From positions 1 to 7,604 of the forward strand of contig JAJAYG010000212.1 in the NCBI GenBank assembly GCA_026786335.1: a stretch of DNA of 7,604 nt, read 5' to 3'. Made by a program: the position numbers and the translations under genes. Shown here one piece after another: positions 5,924-7,604 of the stretch. Below the pieces are notes generated by a model. It was given only the letters and a program-made list of their open reading frames with translations, ran no database searches and was not told where the DNA came from. Position 1 is the first letter of the stretch. Every line of letters begins with the position of its first letter. Source of the DNA: Chitinophagales bacterium. Its GTDB lineage: Bacteria; Bacteroidota; Bacteroidia; Chitinophagales; UBA10324.

Positions 5924-7604
5924 TCAGAAGCAATATTTATTCTCTCCAATCAACTTATCTGCAATTCTTCTTCTTGCATTTTTACAATTGAAAGGTTGCT
6001 GTTTGGTAAATCTTTTAAGTCCCATCAGCATCATTTTCATTTCGTCACCATCGGCAAAAGATTCAATGGCATTTCTGCCAGCTATTTCAACAATGTTCAT
6101 TGCATCATGCAGGTAAACCCGCAACATGTCTTCGTGCACACTCACATCGTTACCTGCTTCTTTAAGTTTCATTACCCTGAGCAACATAGATTCGGCAAGG
6201 TAAATTTCCGCAAGAATATCAGCCGCATTCATAATGATCTCTTGTTCTTGTTCGAGTTGCATCATCAATTTTTGAACTGCTGCACCTGCAACCAGTAACA
6301 TTGCCTTTTTCATATTGGCAACTTGTTTTTTCTCATAGGCATAATCACCATTTTCTTCAGTTCCAAAATCGGGGATTGCCATTAACTCCTTTTGAATTTT
6401 CATTGCAGGAGTCATTAAATCAAGTTTCCCTTTCAATGCACGCTTTAATAACATATCAATGGAGAGCAGGCGATTGATTTCATTGGTGCCTTCAAAAATT
6501 CTGTTGATGCGTGCATCGCGATAAGCACGTGCCGGAATTGCTTCTTCGCTGTATCCAATGCCGCCGTGAATCTGCACACATTCATCAACCACATAGTCAA
6601 TCATTTCAGATGCTGTTACTTTTAGCAATGCACATTCAATCGCATATTCTTCTGCAGCGCCCAAAATTGCTTCATTATATTTTTTTCCTTTTTCTAATAA
6701 CTCAACTTTCATATTCTCAATATCATTTGCAGCGCGGTAGAGAGCAGTTTCATTGGCCCAAACCATTATTGCCTGCTGTGCAAGTTTGTATTTGATGGCG
6801 CCAAAGTTTGCAATCGGTTGTTTGAATTGCTCCCGCTGAATAGCATATTGAACAGAGATGGTAGTTAGTTTTTTGCCACCGGCAACAGCAGCAGCAGCAA
6901 GTCGATGTCTTCCGATATTTAAAATGTTGAATGCAATCAAATGCCCTTTTCCAATTTCTCCTAAAAGATTTTCAGCAGGAACTTTTACATCCTGAAAAAA
7001 TATTTGGCGGGTTGATGAACCTTTGATTCCCATCTTTTTTTCTTCTTCGCCTCTGGTAACTCCGGCAGTGTCTGCTTCAACAATAAATGCGGTAAATTTT
7101 TCACCATCAATTTTTGCGAACACGATAAATACATCTGCAAATCCGCCATTGGTGATCCACATTTTTTGTCCGTTGATGAGGTAGAATTTTTTATCGTCGC
7201 TCAGCTTTGCATTTGTTTTTGCGCCCAGTGCATCGGAACCACTGCCGGGTTCGGTTAAGCAGTAAGCTGCTTTTAATTCGCCGGTGGCAAGCTTGGGTAA
7301 ATATTTTTTCTTCTGTTCTTCAGTTCCAAAATAAAGAATAGGAAGAGTGCCGATTCCGGTATGTGCCGAAAGTGAAACAGCGAGTGAGCCGGCAATGCCA
7401 AATCCTTCAGTAAGGAAAGTGGTGGTGAGGTAATCTTTTCCAAATCCTCCATACTCCTCGGGTATTGATGCGCCTAATAAGCCGAGCTGCCCCGCTTTTT
7501 CTATCAGTGATTGTGCAAGGCCGGGTTCAAGTTTTTCAATTCTGTCGTTTACAGGATTGATTTCAGTAATTACAAAGTTGTGGCACATATCGAAGATCAT
7601 TTGC
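5924..7604 (-). CDS. Acyl-CoA dehydrogenase, long-chain type (5' end missing)
   Basis: An FAD-dependent enzyme of fatty-acid beta-oxidation that introduces the C2-C3 double bond into acyl-CoA and passes electrons to electron-transfer flavoprotein. The frame is open at the window edge. The ATG at 7600 is probably internal, since relatives of about 595 residues have roughly 30 more before the equivalent of MIFDMCHNFV. Numbered from that Met: helical N-domain to about 110; YCLTEPGSGSDA (113-124), the first family signature; beta domain with MWITNGGFADVFIVFAK; then IGRHRLAAAAVAGG and REQFKQPIANFGAIK in the helical C-domain. QIHGGIGY (343-350) contacts FAD, and RIFEGTNEINR (367-377) contains Glu370, which matches the catalytic base of VLCAD-type enzymes. 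About 170 further residues form the extra C-terminal domain of the VLCAD/ACAD9-like branch, ending IADKLIGENKYCF. Thiolase and hydroxyacyl-CoA dehydrogenase genes are often upstream in Bacteroidota but lie outside this window. Confidence 0.95.
   Translation of the reverse strand, partial: QMIFDMCHNFVITEINPVNDRIEKLEPGLAQSLIEKAGQLGLLGASIPEEYGGFGKDYLTTTFLTEGFGIAGSLAVSLSAHTGIGTLPILYFGTEEQKKKYLPKLATGELKAAYCLTEPGSGSDALGAKTNAKLSDDKKFYLINGQKMWITNGGFADVFIVFAKIDGEKFTAFIVEADTAGVTRGEEEKKMGIKGSSTRQIFFQDVKVPAENLLGEIGKGHLIAFNILNIGRHRLAAAAVAGGKKLTTISVQYAIQREQFKQPIANFGAIKYKLAQQAIMVWANETALYRAANDIENMKVELLEKGKKYNEAILGAAEEYAIECALLKVTASEMIDYVVDECVQIHGGIGYSEEAIPARAYRDARINRIFEGTNEINRLLSIDMLLKRALKGKLDLMTPAMKIQKELMAIPDFGTEENGDYAYEKKQVANMKKAMLLVAGAAVQKLMMQLEQEQEIIMNAADILAEIYLAESMLLRVMKLKEAGNDVSVHEDMLRVYLHDAMNIVEIAGRNAIESFADGDEMKMMLMGLKRFTKQQPFNCKNARRRIADKLIGENKYCF

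Noticed and set aside
5829..6795. Several plus-strand frames of 60-100 codons opposite the acyl-CoA dehydrogenase and the DNA glycosylase
   Set aside because: Antisense shadows of strongly conserved genes.

Overview
The window is about 7.6 kb of a low-GC Bacteroidota chromosome, most like the Chitinophagia/Sphingobacteriia side of the phylum. The evidence is a SusC/RagA-type TonB-dependent transporter, a lipoprotein glycosidase of the Bacteroidota 'glucoamylase' (PF10091) type, a SMUG2-like uracil-DNA glycosylase, an acyl-CoA dehydrogenase with a Bacteroidota-type C-terminus, and the lack of clear Shine-Dalgarno sequences. All four intact genes lie on the minus strand, so the locus reads right to left.

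Layout in transcription order. 7604-5924: an acyl-CoA dehydrogenase whose N-terminus lies outside the window. 5915-5857: an intergenic palindromic repeat. 5843-5136: a SMUG2-family uracil-DNA glycosylase, with a second kind of short interspersed repeat inserted in frame in its middle. 5033-3597: a 478-residue lipoprotein of the GH144-like glucoamylase family. 3596-2924: a 673-bp gap without an intact gene. 2923-1: a SusC-like outer-membrane transporter, cut by the window edge about 30 residues before its expected C-terminus. A SusD partner would be expected just beyond position 1.

The 673-bp gap is the most informative part. On the minus strand, directly upstream of susC, is the wreck of a Nudix-type (NrtR/AraR-like) transcriptional regulator. 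Its start, a stop-interrupted Nudix segment and its C-terminal tail are recognisable, but the middle is deleted and the frame shifts. Pointing the other way is a 43-codon stub that looks like the signal peptide and first mature residues of a secreted glycosidase. Between the two stubs are two inverted repeats that look like operators in a divergent promoter region. I read this as a partly decayed polysaccharide utilisation locus: transporter and endo-acting hydrolase kept, dedicated regulator and a second hydrolase lost.

The glycosidase and the SusC transporter probably work together on a glucan. The DNA glycosylase and the acyl-CoA dehydrogenase are housekeeping neighbours without an obvious functional link. 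I see no defence system, CRISPR array, transposase, tRNA or rRNA. The novelty here is in gene decay, in an in-frame repeat insertion, and in a start codon created by a repeat.
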